Source: Metaphire vulgaris
Lineage: Eukaryota > Annelida > Clitellata > Crassiclitellata > Megascolecidae
NCBI GenBank assembly: GCA_018105865.1
Contig: CM030835.1
Span: 7,545,316 to 7,609,315, forward strand
DNA: 64,000 bases
Reading direction: 5' to 3'
A program made the translations under genes and the position numbers. The notes under the pieces are model-generated. The model ran no database searches and was not told where the DNA came from. It worked only from the letters and a program-made list of their open reading frames with translations. Shown in pieces: positions 1 to 14,608 of this stretch (position 1 is its first letter; the number at the start of each line of letters is the position of its first letter).

Positions 1-91
1 TTAACACAGTTCTGAAACATTAATTGGGTAAATTATTCGAAATTCGCAATTTTCTTCTGCCTTCACCATCATCTTAGATTCGTGTACAATG

Positions 92-349
92 TCAGAGTTT
101 TTCAAAAAGTCGAAACTTGTCTTTGATGCTAAGATTTTCTTCCTTCACACGACTCTTCTTTTTCATTCTCCGACGAGCTTCTTCAGCCGAAGAAGCAAAC
201 TCAATGCCGCTGACGATGACTGGGGATCTCTTGGAATCTTCTGACTTTGAATCATCGTTGCTGTTTAACGAACTCTCGTAACTGATAGAAGAATAATTTT
301 TCATTGGTGAAGTCATTGCTTTGGCTGATTTCTTGGCTGCTTCACGTTC
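92..349 (-). CDS. NHERF-like: NHERF-like exon 6 (C-terminal ERM-binding-like tail and stop)
   Basis: The acceptor is ATTGCAG. The exon encodes a basic and Ser-rich stretch, a second basic patch (EEARRRMKKKSRVK) and the terminal SIKDKFRLFEKL, with TGA at 92-94. The 3' UTR runs out of the window. The tail resembles the ezrin-binding C-terminus of NHERF1/2, and the last four residues could also serve as a PDZ ligand. Confidence 0.88.
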   Translation of the reverse strand, partial: EREAAKKSAKAMTSPMKNYSSISYESSLNSNDDSKSEDSKRSPVIVSGIEFASSAEEARRRMKKKSRVKEENLSIKDKFRLFEKL

Positions 350-3300
350 CTGCAATTGTGCAAATAATCAACAAATATTTACACTGAAGGATGAAACAAT
401 AGAACTTCCATTTATAGTCTTAGAGGCAGAGTGCAATAAATCTAAAGGTTTCTAATCTGTCAACAATCATTTAAATGTCCCTGCATGAGTGACCCCACCT
501 TTGGCTATAGCTACTTCATTTTAAGATTAAGCGCCTAGGAATAAGGAGCTACTTTGGTGCTGCATTTGAAAGCGCTATAGAAATTAACGAGATTTTACTT
601 ACTTACTTACTTAAGAGATAATGGACTAAAAGGGTTAGTAAAAGGGTAAGATTGGTCCTATTAAACTTATAAATATTACTTAGCATTGTGTCCATGAACT
701 AACTATTAGATATTTAACTACAGTATAGTATTTGAGCACACATGTGTTTTTGCCTCTTTTTCAGCAACCTCGATCATTTCATCTGTGATCCTTCGATAAT
801 CAGAGCTGATCTGAAAAACCAAAACAAAGATTGGTCAATTAGCCTGAAACAAACACTAGTCATTATTTTTCATGTAATTATGTTGCAAAGGCTCAACTAT
901 TTAAAGCTAAGAAGTCATGTTTAATTTCAGCTTATCTGTAAGGTTTGCTGTTTGGTAAATGCTATTTTAAATAGGTGTTTCATAAAGCACTCTGTTTAAA
1001 TAATTCCTTATTTATCTCAACACTGATAACAAATTCCCTGTGTGGAGATATTGCTTGGGTCTCTTGAGGTTTGGTGGCTTCAGGCACATTGTGGTAACCA
1101 GTTTCATCTCCATCTGCATTTGTCTATTACCATTAATGCATTTCTCACCAACATGTCTCCTTGGTGATGGGTCAGACTATTTGTGCTTTTGCAAAATGCT
1201 AAGTGCTAAGCACCTTCCCAATGCTTGTTGTTCTCAGCTCTGTCAACTTCTAGACTTAACCAAATACAGTGGATCCCACTTAATTGCATACCGCTTAATT
1301 GCATAACCTGCATAATCGCATAACAACATAAAAACCCGAACCAGTGTTTTGTGTATCAGACGTCCCGGTTATTCGCATAGCCCTGTTAATTGCATAAGCA
1401 AGACGCGCACAGCACCTATGCAATTAAGCGGGTTTCACTGTATATATCAGTACCAGAAGTCCTTTAATTGCACAAAGGATTCATATTACATGTATTCAGC
1501 ACAGAGGATGATGTTCAAGCCAAATGCTGTTTCCTGATTAATTTCAAATAGCCTATGGCTCTGTGGTGATAAGCTAACAGCATGCAAAATTAACTGAACT
1601 AAACCATCAATTAATTTTAATTACTATCAGTTGGACCAGACTTTGCACTCATATTACAAAATATTATAACAAAAAGGTTATTGAGATCAGTAGTTAGCAC
1701 TATTTAGACAAATGTACTAGCATTGAATGCCAACATTAAAAAGAATAACATAGTTACAGCATATCATATTAAAAACTGTTTTTGTTCTTTCAATAATAAT
1801 TTTATTGTTTAACTCCTAACTACCATCGCTACAGTCTCCATTTGAGTTTGCTGCCATTTCAATTACATCAACAAGATCATAACAGGTTCAATTTTATAGA
1901 CAGATGAAAAACTATGCACTCTGTCTAACAAGGCCCACTGCAAAATCTATCCATGCTGTGTTCAAAACAGTAGTACAACTGTAGAATTTAGAAGCTAAAC
2001 ACCACTACACACTCATGCATAAAGTACACTCTACAATGCACAATTGTTATAGAACTTAATTGAAACCATACACTGTCTTCTGTACCATCTTTCTGATTCT
2101 GATTCTGGACAGACTAAGTGAGATAAACAAACAAACATGGCAAATTGATAAGCAGATAACAGCTCATATAAAATCCACAAACTCCACATACAGAAACCTA
2201 TATTAATTGTAAAGCATATAGCATGCAAATAAAGGAAGGAAAAGTTAATAAATGTCAAAACTTACATGCAAGAACATATGCTAATCTAACTTCTTCAAAC
2301 TGAGGGCTCTCTCTGTTATGCAATGCAAATGCCATGACATTATACAGCTGCTGAAGTCAGCAAGAAACTTTACAGATTTGCATATTTACACAGACCATAA
2401 TTAAAAACTGAATTTTACCATCTTGCAACATGTCTTAGTTTTGTCCTGCATGGATACAGCTGTTCCATGTAACTGCCTCATTAGCACAATTATCTCAAAG
2501 AACCATAAATTTATGCTTTGTTGCAACTTGAAGCAAAATTAAATCATAATTACTGTCATTTGTTTATCAAATGACTGACATGACCGACAGCTTTCTATAA
2601 GCATTGTTTTTTTTCTTCAAAATTTCAACACAATTAGTGTGAATGCTTTAAAAGTAACCAAAGGTTGGTCTTGTGTAGCTATTAGACTGTGGAATAAAAT
2701 ATTGCAGATATAGAGTACTGTAACTGAACAAGGCATTAATGACATTGCAAACTTTGTTGCTGTTAGTAGACTCAAGGACTAGAAGACAAAGAACGAGATT
2801 CCATTAATTGACAAAACCACAACTTGAATGAAATGTCAAATGGAACATACAGTAGAGGTTCTTATATAGGGGCGGAAGATGGCAGAGTGGGTTACGTGCT
2901 GGAGCGTCAGGCTGACGGAGCGGGTTCAAGCCCCGTTAGTATCCCTAGTGGCTTTCACACAGGCAGTAATGCCTCCTAAGCCACTTTAAATCATGCTAAG
3001 TTTATGCTAAGTTTATATAGAACAGGTCCTACAGAACCGCTCTAAACCCAATTACTATTATATTATTAAAATTTTTATTAGCAGTATCAAACTATAGAAG
3101 AGTCACGATTCTTTTTAGGATATAGGAACATTTTAAAGGAAAAACAACATTTTACTGGATGCCGGTTACCAACATGTTGGTTCAATTTCTATTAGTGCCA
3201 TGCTAATCAGTGTGTTTCTATTAAATCTAGACTCTTGACCATTGTCTCTCTCCTGGTAAAGTCACAATGCTTCATTTTACTATAGTTCACTGCATTGGTT

Positions 3301-6300
3301 GCCAGTCCTTAGCAACATCGCACCGCCAGCTATCCGTCGTGAAGCCGCAACATCCAAGCTCACTGCCCACATTAATGCCCGACCAGATCTACCAACACAC
3401 GCAGACATCTTTGACCATCCTGCTCAACGTCTGACGTCTCGTCATCCAATCTGGTTTCCTGCGCCTATACTGCACTTCTCTGTTCCGGACTCATGGAAGC
3501 AGAGTTGGCAGTCTGCTGAGGTCAAGAACAAACACCTCATCACAGACCCCTGCAAGCGCCAACCCGGCTTTGACCTAGTGCACTATGATTGGGTCCACCT
3601 CAATCGCTATCGAACAGGCCATGGCCGATGCGCCGCTATGCTTCACCGTTGGGGAGCCAGAGATGACCCGAATTGCCCTTGCGGCATCAGACAGACTATG
3701 AACCACATAGTCAATGACTGCCACCTCACCAGATTCGAAGGAGGACTCAAGACCCTGCATCAGGCTCAACCTGATGCCGTTGAATGGCTGAGAAAGAAAG
3801 GCATTCGCTAGAAGAAGAACTGCATTGGTCTGTAAAATCCAGGTTCACAAATGGTCTACAAGTGACCTGTGATATTCTCTCCCATGATAATTTTTAATAC
3901 CCTTCTGTGGAGAATGCCACATTTCATATGTATTATGTATAAGACACAAGTGTTTAACTGTGAGGCTCATGTGCGTCCAATTTCTTTACATAGGCGCTCG
4001 TTTAAACATGTACTCAAGGTGCCAGCTATACTGGTGGTCAAAGTGTGTAATTGATGACATGGATTGTTTCAACTGTTTTCAAGTGGGTGGGGCAATCAGC
4101 TTCCTCTTTTCAAAATTTCCAGTACATGTGAACCTGCCTAAAGATGGTATATGTCTAAATGCTAAGGTACAGCAGCTCTCACAGACAGACTTTGCTCCCC
4201 ATACTCTGTGCTGGGCTTTGATGGCAGTGACATAGATGCACCCCAGTTCCAAAAATAGCACACCCCTTGTTATTTACTCAAATTTCCTACAGCGCATGCA
4301 GCTCTATGTTCACCACTGCCAGCATATCTTACATAGACTTACTCTATGTTCACCAGCATATCTTACATAGACTTACAAGAATGGCTTCTGCAATAGAGAA
4401 ATTAACTAGTTGAATGTATGCTGCTGAAAGATAGTGATTTCCTATTGCTTACTAACTCTTGCAAATACAAGCCATTTTACAAATAAGCATTGGAAAATCT
4501 TCTGAGTTTGACTATTATGTGCCTTCTGTGGAAATTTTGTGTATTACATGTATCTAGGAAATGCAACACCATACCTCTGGTTAGTTTGCATTAATGAGAA
4601 CAATGGGCACAACTAACATTGTTTCATTGCTAGATTCTAAAATTGTGCCTACTAGTACTTTATCAAGCTAACCTCAATATTATCACCCTGCTTGTTCTCT
4701 AAATCTGTAATGGTTGATAACTTGATACTCTATCATTATCAGTGTGAAATTTTAAAAACTAAACTCTGGCTAAAAGTCAAAACTTTCAACCCTGGGAAGG
4801 GGCTGTCCTCTACCAGAGGTTAATAGCTCCAATGCATGGCAAAGCCAACAGCAACTACTATTATTAACAACAATATAACTCTTCACGTTCAGAAGTTAAT
4901 TTTGCCTGGAAGTGAAATTGTTGAAATTATTTGCAAACCTCTGGTTTTCTGTTTTGACACTGTGTTACTATAAGTCTAGTAGTCCATAGTTTTAATGCTG
5001 TTCAAAATGCAATCTATTTTCTCTTATCAGCAGGGCATGCCATTTGCATAGGAAACTAATACCACATACTGCCCAAGGCTTGAACCTCAATTTCACGGCT
5101 TTAGCAGTTGGTGAGGGTGAACAGGCGGGTGGGGATGGTGAGGGGGTGATGGCCTTGGGTGGAGATAATCCACTTTCTGGCAAGGAAAGCCATGCCACCC
5201 CACGGCTACAAGACTTAACTTAGATCAGAACTTGTACTTCAACCATACAGGGTGGAAAGCAGGCTGCATTGGTAACAAGAATGTCAGAATTTAAATTGAA
5301 CTCCGGTAATGAAACCCAATAATTGAGTTTCTTAGCATCCCTTTTACATGAAACCTCATAAACCCTTTATAATAATAATGACATGATTTCAAGTGGTTTA
5401 GGAGGTTAAGTTCGTCTGTATGAAAAAGACTATACTGTAATTACTCTTAATATTTAATAACTCAGCTCTCCTAGATAATTTTTGAATCCATTTTCCTGTT
5501 TCACTGTTACTGCCTTTTCAACCATAACTGTTCTATTTGTTCACAACCCTTGCATAAAATATTTTTCTTTCTTGGTACCACACTTTAGAAGGCAAAGATT
5601 TAGTTAAATACACTCAAGCAAGACATGCATCCAACATATACAGTTGCCAGCAGTGTCAATAAATCAAGCAATCAATCAACTTATATGGTGCCATTATCAT
5701 AATGTCAAGAGCATTAGTTGACAAATTAGGGTCAGTCAACACCAGAAGAAGAATAATCTATATCTTGATAGGCTAAGGACTACTGGGAGTAATTATCATC
5801 AGATTTATACAGACTTCCTTCAATAGACCACACCAAAGAGGTGTGCTTTTAGTTAGGCATCTGAAAGAAGTCAAAATGTTGGTTGTGCCAAGTGAAGTCA
5901 GTAAGGTGTTCCAGAAGGTAAAGCCAAAAAGAGAAAAAGGATGAGTAACAAAGACTATCCTGGCATGTAGAACAATAACAGAGAGCTCATCTAACACACT
6001 AAGTATGCTAACAGAATGAAAAACTAGAATTCCAATGGGTCAACAGTGCCAGCAAAGTTCAATGCGTTGACAACAACTTAGCAGATTTCTTTACTTTCTA
6101 TTTTATCAAATTAATTTTATTAGGAAGTCTTCTGTGATTTGTTTTCAAACTACAGTCACCATCACCACTACCACCTGCGACTACCACCACAGCCATTATA
6201 AATAGTCTACTCCTGATGAATTACCTTTCTGGAGCAAATAAAATTTCTTTAAAGGCTGCTATGTCAAGCTCCTAAATAAATATGGTAACCATCTTTTACA

Positions 6301-8049
6301 TTTAAATAGAAGACTACAACACAGACTTTCCGCAAAAAGTATAAAAAGTACTATTTTCATAATTTGACAACAAACTTGTGTACAAATCATCAAACTGTTC
6401 TGACACAGACTATTGCGGAGCACTACCGGTACTAATACAGATCTGATATATATGAAGAAAATAGAAATTAGAGAGAAATTCTCATAATAATAATAAATTG
6501 TTGTTATTTATTTTACTACCAATTTCATTTAGACTTAGAAAAGTGCTCATGACTTTAAAGAAGGGGTGTCAAACTCATTTCATATGGTGGGCCACAAAAA
6601 TGTCCTTGTGGTTGTCGTGGGCCGAATTTGTACATAACAATAACACGAACTACAATAGGCCTATTACACATAACAGTATATAAAAAATTATTTAAATAAT
6701 CTTGATTTCATTTCTACCGTATGTAAAAATTTGAATTTCACACATGTCATTTCCGATGTTCATATATGTACTTTTTGAACATGCCTTAAATAAAGTAACT
6801 TTGCTTAACTAAACATTTTTTTCTTGTATTCAGCCATGCAGGCCAGATGAAAAGCTTTTGCGGGCTGTATCAGGCCCGCGGGGCCCGTATGTTTGACACT
6901 TCTGCCTTAAAGGAAAACTGAAAATGGTGTCCTTTAAACTGCATCAATCACTGACCTATGTTTGGTTCTGTGCTTTAGTTCTGAAAATCTATAAAACTTG
7001 TTATCACTGAGCCAAGAACACCAAACATTTGCTAGCAGACTTTTGGCCTTGTGCTTAGAAATTCATGCAGTTAAACACTTTAATAGCTCATGCTGATAGA
7101 AAAACCAGAACTTGACTGTTGCAAGACTACCTTACTAGCTACCAGTACCCATTTAAGATAAAACTGCTTATTATTCAGCTGCCACCCACAATTAGAATTA
7201 ATTTAGAACTCAAAAACACACCAAAGCTTTCACAGTCTCATAGAACAGCTGCAAACAAGCATGTTAATTAGTAATTAACGTTAACCAGAAGAGTGCAACA
7301 GGAAAACATCAGAGAGTAAGGAGCACAGACATGAGTCATGATGGACATTTCTACGGTACTCTAATGAATGACTCAATAATTTCCATGGAGTTATTTTTAA
7401 TCTTCCTAATAACTTTGTTTTAAATAATTACAAATAGCAACCCCAGTTTCATACTCTCATCGATGTAAATCATAGATGTAATAAACGTTTTTGTTTTTTT
7501 TATTTTTGAAAAACGTTTTTAGGTTTTTTATTTTTACCACGTTTCTTACGTGTCTTAATGTTTTTTAAAATTTTTGCCAATATTATTTTATAGAACTAAA
7601 AAATGTTGGCAAAATAAAAACACAGATTTCGGAAACCAGCTACAGCAAGATAATTAATTAGCATTTCTGCTGTTTATCTATAGAGTATAGTCGATTGCTT
7701 ATTAGCAGGTCATGCATAGTGTGGCCCAACCTTGGGTCGAGGATGGCTAAGAACAGAACAGAACACACACACACACACACATATAATGCAAAAACACATT
7801 TTTGTGCAAACATAATGGCTTTAATTAAGCATCTGTGCACTTACTGTACACTTTGTATTATGTGTGCTGTGTCTTTGGGTTTACTCTTCTGGATGCTAAA
7901 ATGGCTCCAAAAGTGGCCTTGAGACAGGAAAAGTCTATGATGGTCTGGACATTATAATGGACTTTGAATTAGAATTTTAGCTAATGAGTTCATGGCATAC
8001 ATGCTAATAGAATGTTCCTTTTATTTGAAGATAAACATATTTGTTTTGC

Positions 8050-8114
<65 letters not shown>

Positions 8115-11100
8115 ATATATATATATACCAGTATGTATATATAAAAAAAATTTCAATTAGACACTGATGATAAGGCATAACAGTCTGAAGTCATATTACT
8201 GGTTTTCTCTCAAAACTGTTAAATGCAAACATAAGAGCATAGTTCATTGTGACAATATGTAACATAGCATAATGATCAAATTCAATAGAGCTACATCTAA
8301 CGACAACTCAGAAGTACAGTAGATCCTTGGCAAAATGTACGAGTGGCATTTCTACAAGAGACCAACTTAAAGCAGCTGGCAGCTAATTCCAGAGGAATTA
8401 GCTGGCTGGCTCAAAGGAGCAGCGATGATCAAGAGTGGAAGAGTCAGCAGAACATGAAGATCAAAGCAAGAGGTTGAATATTCATGCAGTCATTTATCAT
8501 GAAAAACATTCAAAAGCAGTAACTCCAATAAATGCCACTTGTTATCATGCTATTAAAAAATTTCCAAGTTGAAATCAAGCACTTACATTGGTTTTGTTCT
8601 TGTTTGACTCCTCAGTTTCAACTTCGCCATCATCTGCTGTTGAATAAAAAAAAATCAAATACAATCACTAGTCACTTGTCACTTCTCCTTACTGGCATGA
8701 CACCATTATTCTAGGTCCAATGTCATTATATGAGTGTGGGTGCATATGAGTATGTCTACATATGCACAGAAAACTATGTCTACATATGTGCACCTATGTC
8801 TAGATATGTTCAAAAAACTATAACATAAAATGAATCTATAAAAGCTTTTTAAAATTCAGTCAACCAATTAAGTTCATTTTTGTTCATATGCATTCTATCT
8901 CCTGACATTCATTTTCATTAATTATGTGAGCATTTAGTCTGCATTGGATCAAGCAAGTCAAGGAAAATTTTAAGTTATGGACACTTACATAACATGGAGG
9001 GCACCACAAGCCAAATATTGGGTGGGCCAACATGGCCTGTTTGAAATTGGACAATGCAAGGACTAGTGCTACAGTAGGCTATAGATATGCAAAAATTCAG
9101 AAGAGTGATGAAATGAATTAAAACCACATATTCTTGTGTCCCCATCTTTGCTGTGTCAAACCGTACTAGAATTGACAATGTATTCTGTCTCAATTTTTTT
9201 CTAGAGCTTTCGAAATGCAACGAAAAAATAATGAGCCATTTGAAACGACACTAAACAAAGTCTTTCAGAAATCTATTCTCTGTCAAATGTCTAAAAAAAT
9301 CAATCGAGAGATAAGATGGCGCTTAGAGAGCTGGTTTCTTTTATAGACCACAAAAATATTATAAAATTGATACCCTGTTTGAAATTGGACAATTCAAGGA
9401 TTAGTGCTACAGTAGGCTATAGATATGCAAAAATTCAGAAGAGTGATGAAACGAATTAAAACCACATATTCTTGTGTCCCCATCTTTGCTGTGTCAAACC
9501 GTACTAGAATTGTCAATAGATTATGTCTCACAATATTATGCAAATATATTGGAGATTTGGGGTTATTAGTTCCACAAAACATTAACATAACATAACAAGG
9601 TTTAAAGTGGTTCAGGAGGTCTACCCTGTGTGAGAACCACTATAAAACTGACAAAGAACGTCAACTGCCAATCACTGTAATTTGCCAATTGAAATTGAGT
9701 GGGCCAAACACATTGTGGCCCATTGGGCCTAAATATTGGGTGGGCCATGGCCCACCCTGTTGCACCCCCATGTTACATAATAGGTGCTGAAAATCCTACT
9801 TGTTAGAAAAACACACTTCCATATGCCTAGATTTCACCACTCCCATGACATAGGTCTAAGGCCTGTGTTAGTTGTTGTCTCAGAAATGTCCAATTACTTT
9901 AAAAGCACGGCATTAGTTCTTTTACATTCCTGGTCATTAATTAGAAACAGGAAGAGGCTATTCCATTGTGTAACCATGACATCAGTCAAAGACAGTGAAA
10001 GACTTAGCAGAAATATGTGAAGATAAAATTTCAATACAATAGTGTCCATGTACCGTATGTAATATCATCATAGCACATGATTCTGACTATGGAACTCAAA
10101 TGCCAGCCTTCTACAGCTTTGATTTATGCTTACCACAAGATAATTGAGCTCAAATTTCATACTTTTCAGTAAATTTTAAAAATACAGTATATATTCTTGG
10201 ATTATGTCTAAGACTACAGTAACAAGCAACATGGCTGTAATTCTAAATTCAATGCAAAAGATTCCAGTCAAAAAATCAGTTGTTATTTCATGCATGCATC
10301 TGAGATTTCATCACTATAATTAATTATCTATGAAATACCTTTATTTGACTTTGTCCAGCAATCATGATCTTTGAAATCATTTATGACAAGAAGAAATGTT
10401 TCATTTGGTACGGTTCTGATCATATCCACCACTTGCTTGTGATCAACTGCCTCCACGTTCACGCCATTCACTTCAATTACACGATCTCCCGTTCTAAGAC
10501 CGGAGTGCTCGGCAATGGAGTTCAGGTCAACTTCGGTTATGAAATGACCTGCTTGTCCTTTACTCGCATGCATTGTGAAGCCAAAACTCTTTGCATCGGC
10601 CTCGGAGCGCTTCATGTGGCAGAGACGATAACGCGGTGGTTCAGCTGCGGCAGACGACGAAGAATTGCGTGAAGTGACAGCCGATGACGAATCCTTTGTA
10701 TCCGAAGAAGTGAGATTCGTGAGGCCGTTGTTGCTGCCTCCTTGTTCTACTGAATCCTCGGCTGTATTCAACACAGGTCGAGAAGTGTTGACTGAAACCA
10801 AGTAGAAATAACCGTTAACTGCATCCCAATGCTCATCAAAACTCTAGATATTGTAACAATTTAATGGAGGCAGCTACACATGTTAAAGCAAAGGCACAGA
10901 GGCATAGAAGAAGGGAATCAAGTACACACATAGGATGATCCAGTCATAATTCTATGAAATGAAAATAATGCCAGGAAATTGAAAAATTAGAAACCGCAAT
11001 CCCCAACACAGGCTACTGTAATAAAACCTATAGTATGATTTAAAGTGGCATAGGACAGGGCTTCCCAAACATTTTGGAACTGATCCTGCAAATTTGTTGT

Positions 11101-14100
11101 CAACTAAAATTGGATAAAACACTGATCATTTTACTATAAGCTGTGCATGGAGGATTGCCAGCACATAAATTTCTTAAAACCTGTCTACCTGCAACTTTCA
11201 AGGTTTGTGACATTGTGGTGTTGGTTAGAGAAATGACACTTGAATCTAATTTTGTGCTGCCTGAGACCCATTAGACTGAGCCCTGCAACCCACTTTTGGG
11301 TCGCAACCCACATTTTGGGAAACACTGGCTTAGGAGGCATTACTGCCACTCTGCCATCTTCTGCCCCAATAAACCTTATGAAACTTAGTCCAAACATTTG
11401 ATAAAAAGTTTCAGTCACTCAAGACTTAGCTACCGTCCACAACAATACACTTGCATTGAATTTGCACAAGAAATGAATCCACGGTGAGGTGATCGGATTT
11501 AAAAAGAGAAGTAAATCTCAAATGGCACAATGAGTTTCACATGACAAAGGCAGAAGTTTACACAGAAAATGGAGAATTTCCTGCATCAGACTCAGGAATG
11601 TTTACACTACACATACAAAAGACCTGCCTCATCTACCAAAGGGCAATAATAACATTAACATCAGGGTAAGCAAGTTACTAACGCGGTCAGGATTGTGTTC
11701 TTCAAAGAATTCGCTCAAATATATATGCAGCAAGCGTCTTGATCCAGAACAACATTACCATGACTGATACAGTATGCTTATCCAACATTACAAACTAGTT
11801 TTCACACAGGCTTACTTAGCCTCCTAAACCACTTTAAATCACATTATTATTAAGAATAGTATTATTAAGAATAGTGTCACCAATCACTGTCGTTCATAGT
11901 CACTCTGGCAGCTTTCACGTACAATTTTAGCAAAAAATGCCATGTTATAAATCACTTAATTAAGAAAATCCGTACATACCCGAGTCAATAAAAGGATTGC
12001 TGTCTGGACAGACAAAATGGCCAATCTCCAGCAGTTCACTGGGATTTGACGATCTTTGTTCACGTAGAAATGTCTCGCAATCGTGACTGACCAGAAGCAC
12101 GGTTACCTTTCTTGGATCGGATTTGATTTTCTTAACAACATCTGCGTGTGGCTCATCTAGTACGCTGACACCATTCACTTCCAAGATTCGATCTCCCTCT
12201 TTCATTCCGGTTGCTTCCGCTGGTGATTTTGGATCCACTCTTCCAACAATGTGGCTTGGATTCCCTTTCTCTGCATGCAGATTGAAGCCATAGCCAATGA
12301 AGTTGGACCAAATCTTCAGCTCGCAAAGTTTTCCTTTGTAACTGGCAACTAAGAATTTAAAAAAACAATTTAAACATTCACAGCAAATACAACTAGAACA
12401 CTACCACCAAGACAAAAATAAGAAAGCATACTCAGAAATATGTAACACCTTCACTTCCAGGTTAATAAATTCAATTAACCAACTGTCAGGACAGTCATAC
12501 ATGATGAAAGGCAATCCGCCCTACTGAGGAAACTTTAAATTAGAAGAGACACAGCAACATCCACCAGACATACCACAGTTGTTTGACTCCAAAAAACTAG
12601 GCAGTTTGGATAACTCAGCCATCTGCACTTTGAATGAATCCAAGTATAAAATTTCTTAGCTGCTACAGCTGAATGACATCTAACTGTAAACAGGTTGATT
12701 TGCCTGTCTTTTGGGATGTCAGAATTCAAAGGCAGAGGTCACAGAGCCAGCCTCTGCCACAAGAACTGGGTCAAAAAGAGGGAGGTTTATAATCATTCAC
12801 CGGCTCAGTCAGCTGAAGTCTGCATACCAAGGAAATTATCCCACCATAACTGGTCTGCTGTAACTTAACAGACTGAAGATCTATTATGTCACAAACAGAT
12901 GCATTTTGATGGAAAGCACAGGTTTCAAGACAAAATATTGTTGTCTAATACACAATTGATACACAAATGAGTTCTGTGCAAAGACTTGTATTTGAAATTC
13001 TGATATTAATCAGCAAGCTTACTTATAAATATTATCATCCAAAAATGGTTGATTTGATTCTATCTAATAGGACATGAAAGACTGCACTCTGAAAGAAACA
13101 TACTCAAGGGACCAATTGTTTAGTCTTCGTTTTATAATCATCATTGTAATCGTCCATTTATGCATAAAGGAGCACTAAAAAAAAGATTTGCAGAAATCCA
13201 GAAATCTCACAAGCGGTCTAGGTCCAATAGCATAGCCACGAGGTACACAGAGGTTTTAACGCACATGTTGTATTGTGTTGGACATAGGGGACTAAGTACT
13301 CGTAGCCTCATAATTTATTTTATCTAATGTAAAAGTTTTAAAATTAAGCAAGAATTCAAAAATCTGACTTCATATAAAATTCACCAAACTGTCATTTAAG
13401 TCTGCCGTGCTACTTAAGTCTAGTCAATAGTTATGTTTGATTTGAAATGGTAACTGAAAAACTAAGTCATAATCAGTAGGATGGAAAGTCAGAGTAGGCA
13501 GACAATAAGACAATCACTTTACAATTCTGCAAGCATAAAGTAAAACTGTCACTTTCTCAGCCAGTCTGATAAGCAAACTAGTTTCTGGTGACATTTGTTG
13601 GTGTTGGAGAAGCCTGCTTCTTTCTAGGAATGTTGCCAATCACAGAAAATAGTCACTCACAGAACTGACTAAGACATTAATTTCACAGTCACAATTGCAA
13701 TACTCTAGTAACTGGATCCTAAGTTAAAATTACGAAATAATAAAGGTAGCAAACTTCACAAAATGAAATAAATTAGTCAGTTTTATCTGTAAATAAAAAT
13801 TTACTAGTTCTAGACAGTCAACAAAATGACATCAGCAACGGCATAGAATATACTTACATTAAGTTATTTTAAAGTTCAAATTTAGAGTCATGTGGCATGT
13901 CACAAACCAAAAAGTACTGTAAGTATTCAATCATTTAATGATAACCTAGAAACATTCAGACGTCAATTGTTTATTGTTAACTGTTATATCAATGACAATG
14001 TTGTAAGAGTGTCAGTTCAACAGTGAGCCAATGGTTTAATTTTTAATTAATTAAAAATCTGATCATTCTATTGATTGGTAAACAATTTGCATTAAAATTT

Positions 14101-14522
14101 TTAACCGCATCAATATTTTAAATTGTGAATAATTCTTTAACACTTTAATGTTTTAGTTAACACATTAATTTGACAGCCTTAAAATATACAGTATATGCTG
14201 TCATAAATCAGTGGAGAACATCTGGATATGTAATCATGCCTGGATGAAGCAGGGATAGAAAAAGTGATGTGGAGTGTGGCATTCTTCATTTATGGCTTTA
14301 ACCAGTCTGAAATGTTTATACATTTTAACCAAATTCACCTAACAGCACATAGAATTTCAACAAAACCAAAGCTCAAACATTTCAATCTACGTATTCTTCT
14401 ATTAGACAACTAAAACAGAAACAGAATAGTTGTACTAAATGAAGCAATTTCACGGTCTTACAGAATACAACATCTCTCTGTCCCTGTGTCTGTCTGTCTG
14501 TCTGTCTGTCTCTGTCTCTGTC

Positions 14523-14608
<86 letters not shown>

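Larger units (their letters stand above)
811..8586 (-). other. Fourth intron of the NHERF-like gene
   Basis: A 7.8-kb intron with a Tigger-like MITE (1267-1440), a full SINE (2869-3070), a truncated LINE (3300-3818), a hAT-like MITE (6561-6904) and an AT microsatellite. No further exon was recognised. Confidence 0.5.

Noticed and set aside
2869..2946. tRNA-like sequence with A- and B-boxes
   Set aside because: It is fused to the family-A SINE module, and the acceptor-stem ends do not pair well; it is a SINE head, not a tRNA gene.
10364..10672. 102-codon plus-strand frame
   Set aside because: Antisense of the PDZ3 exon.
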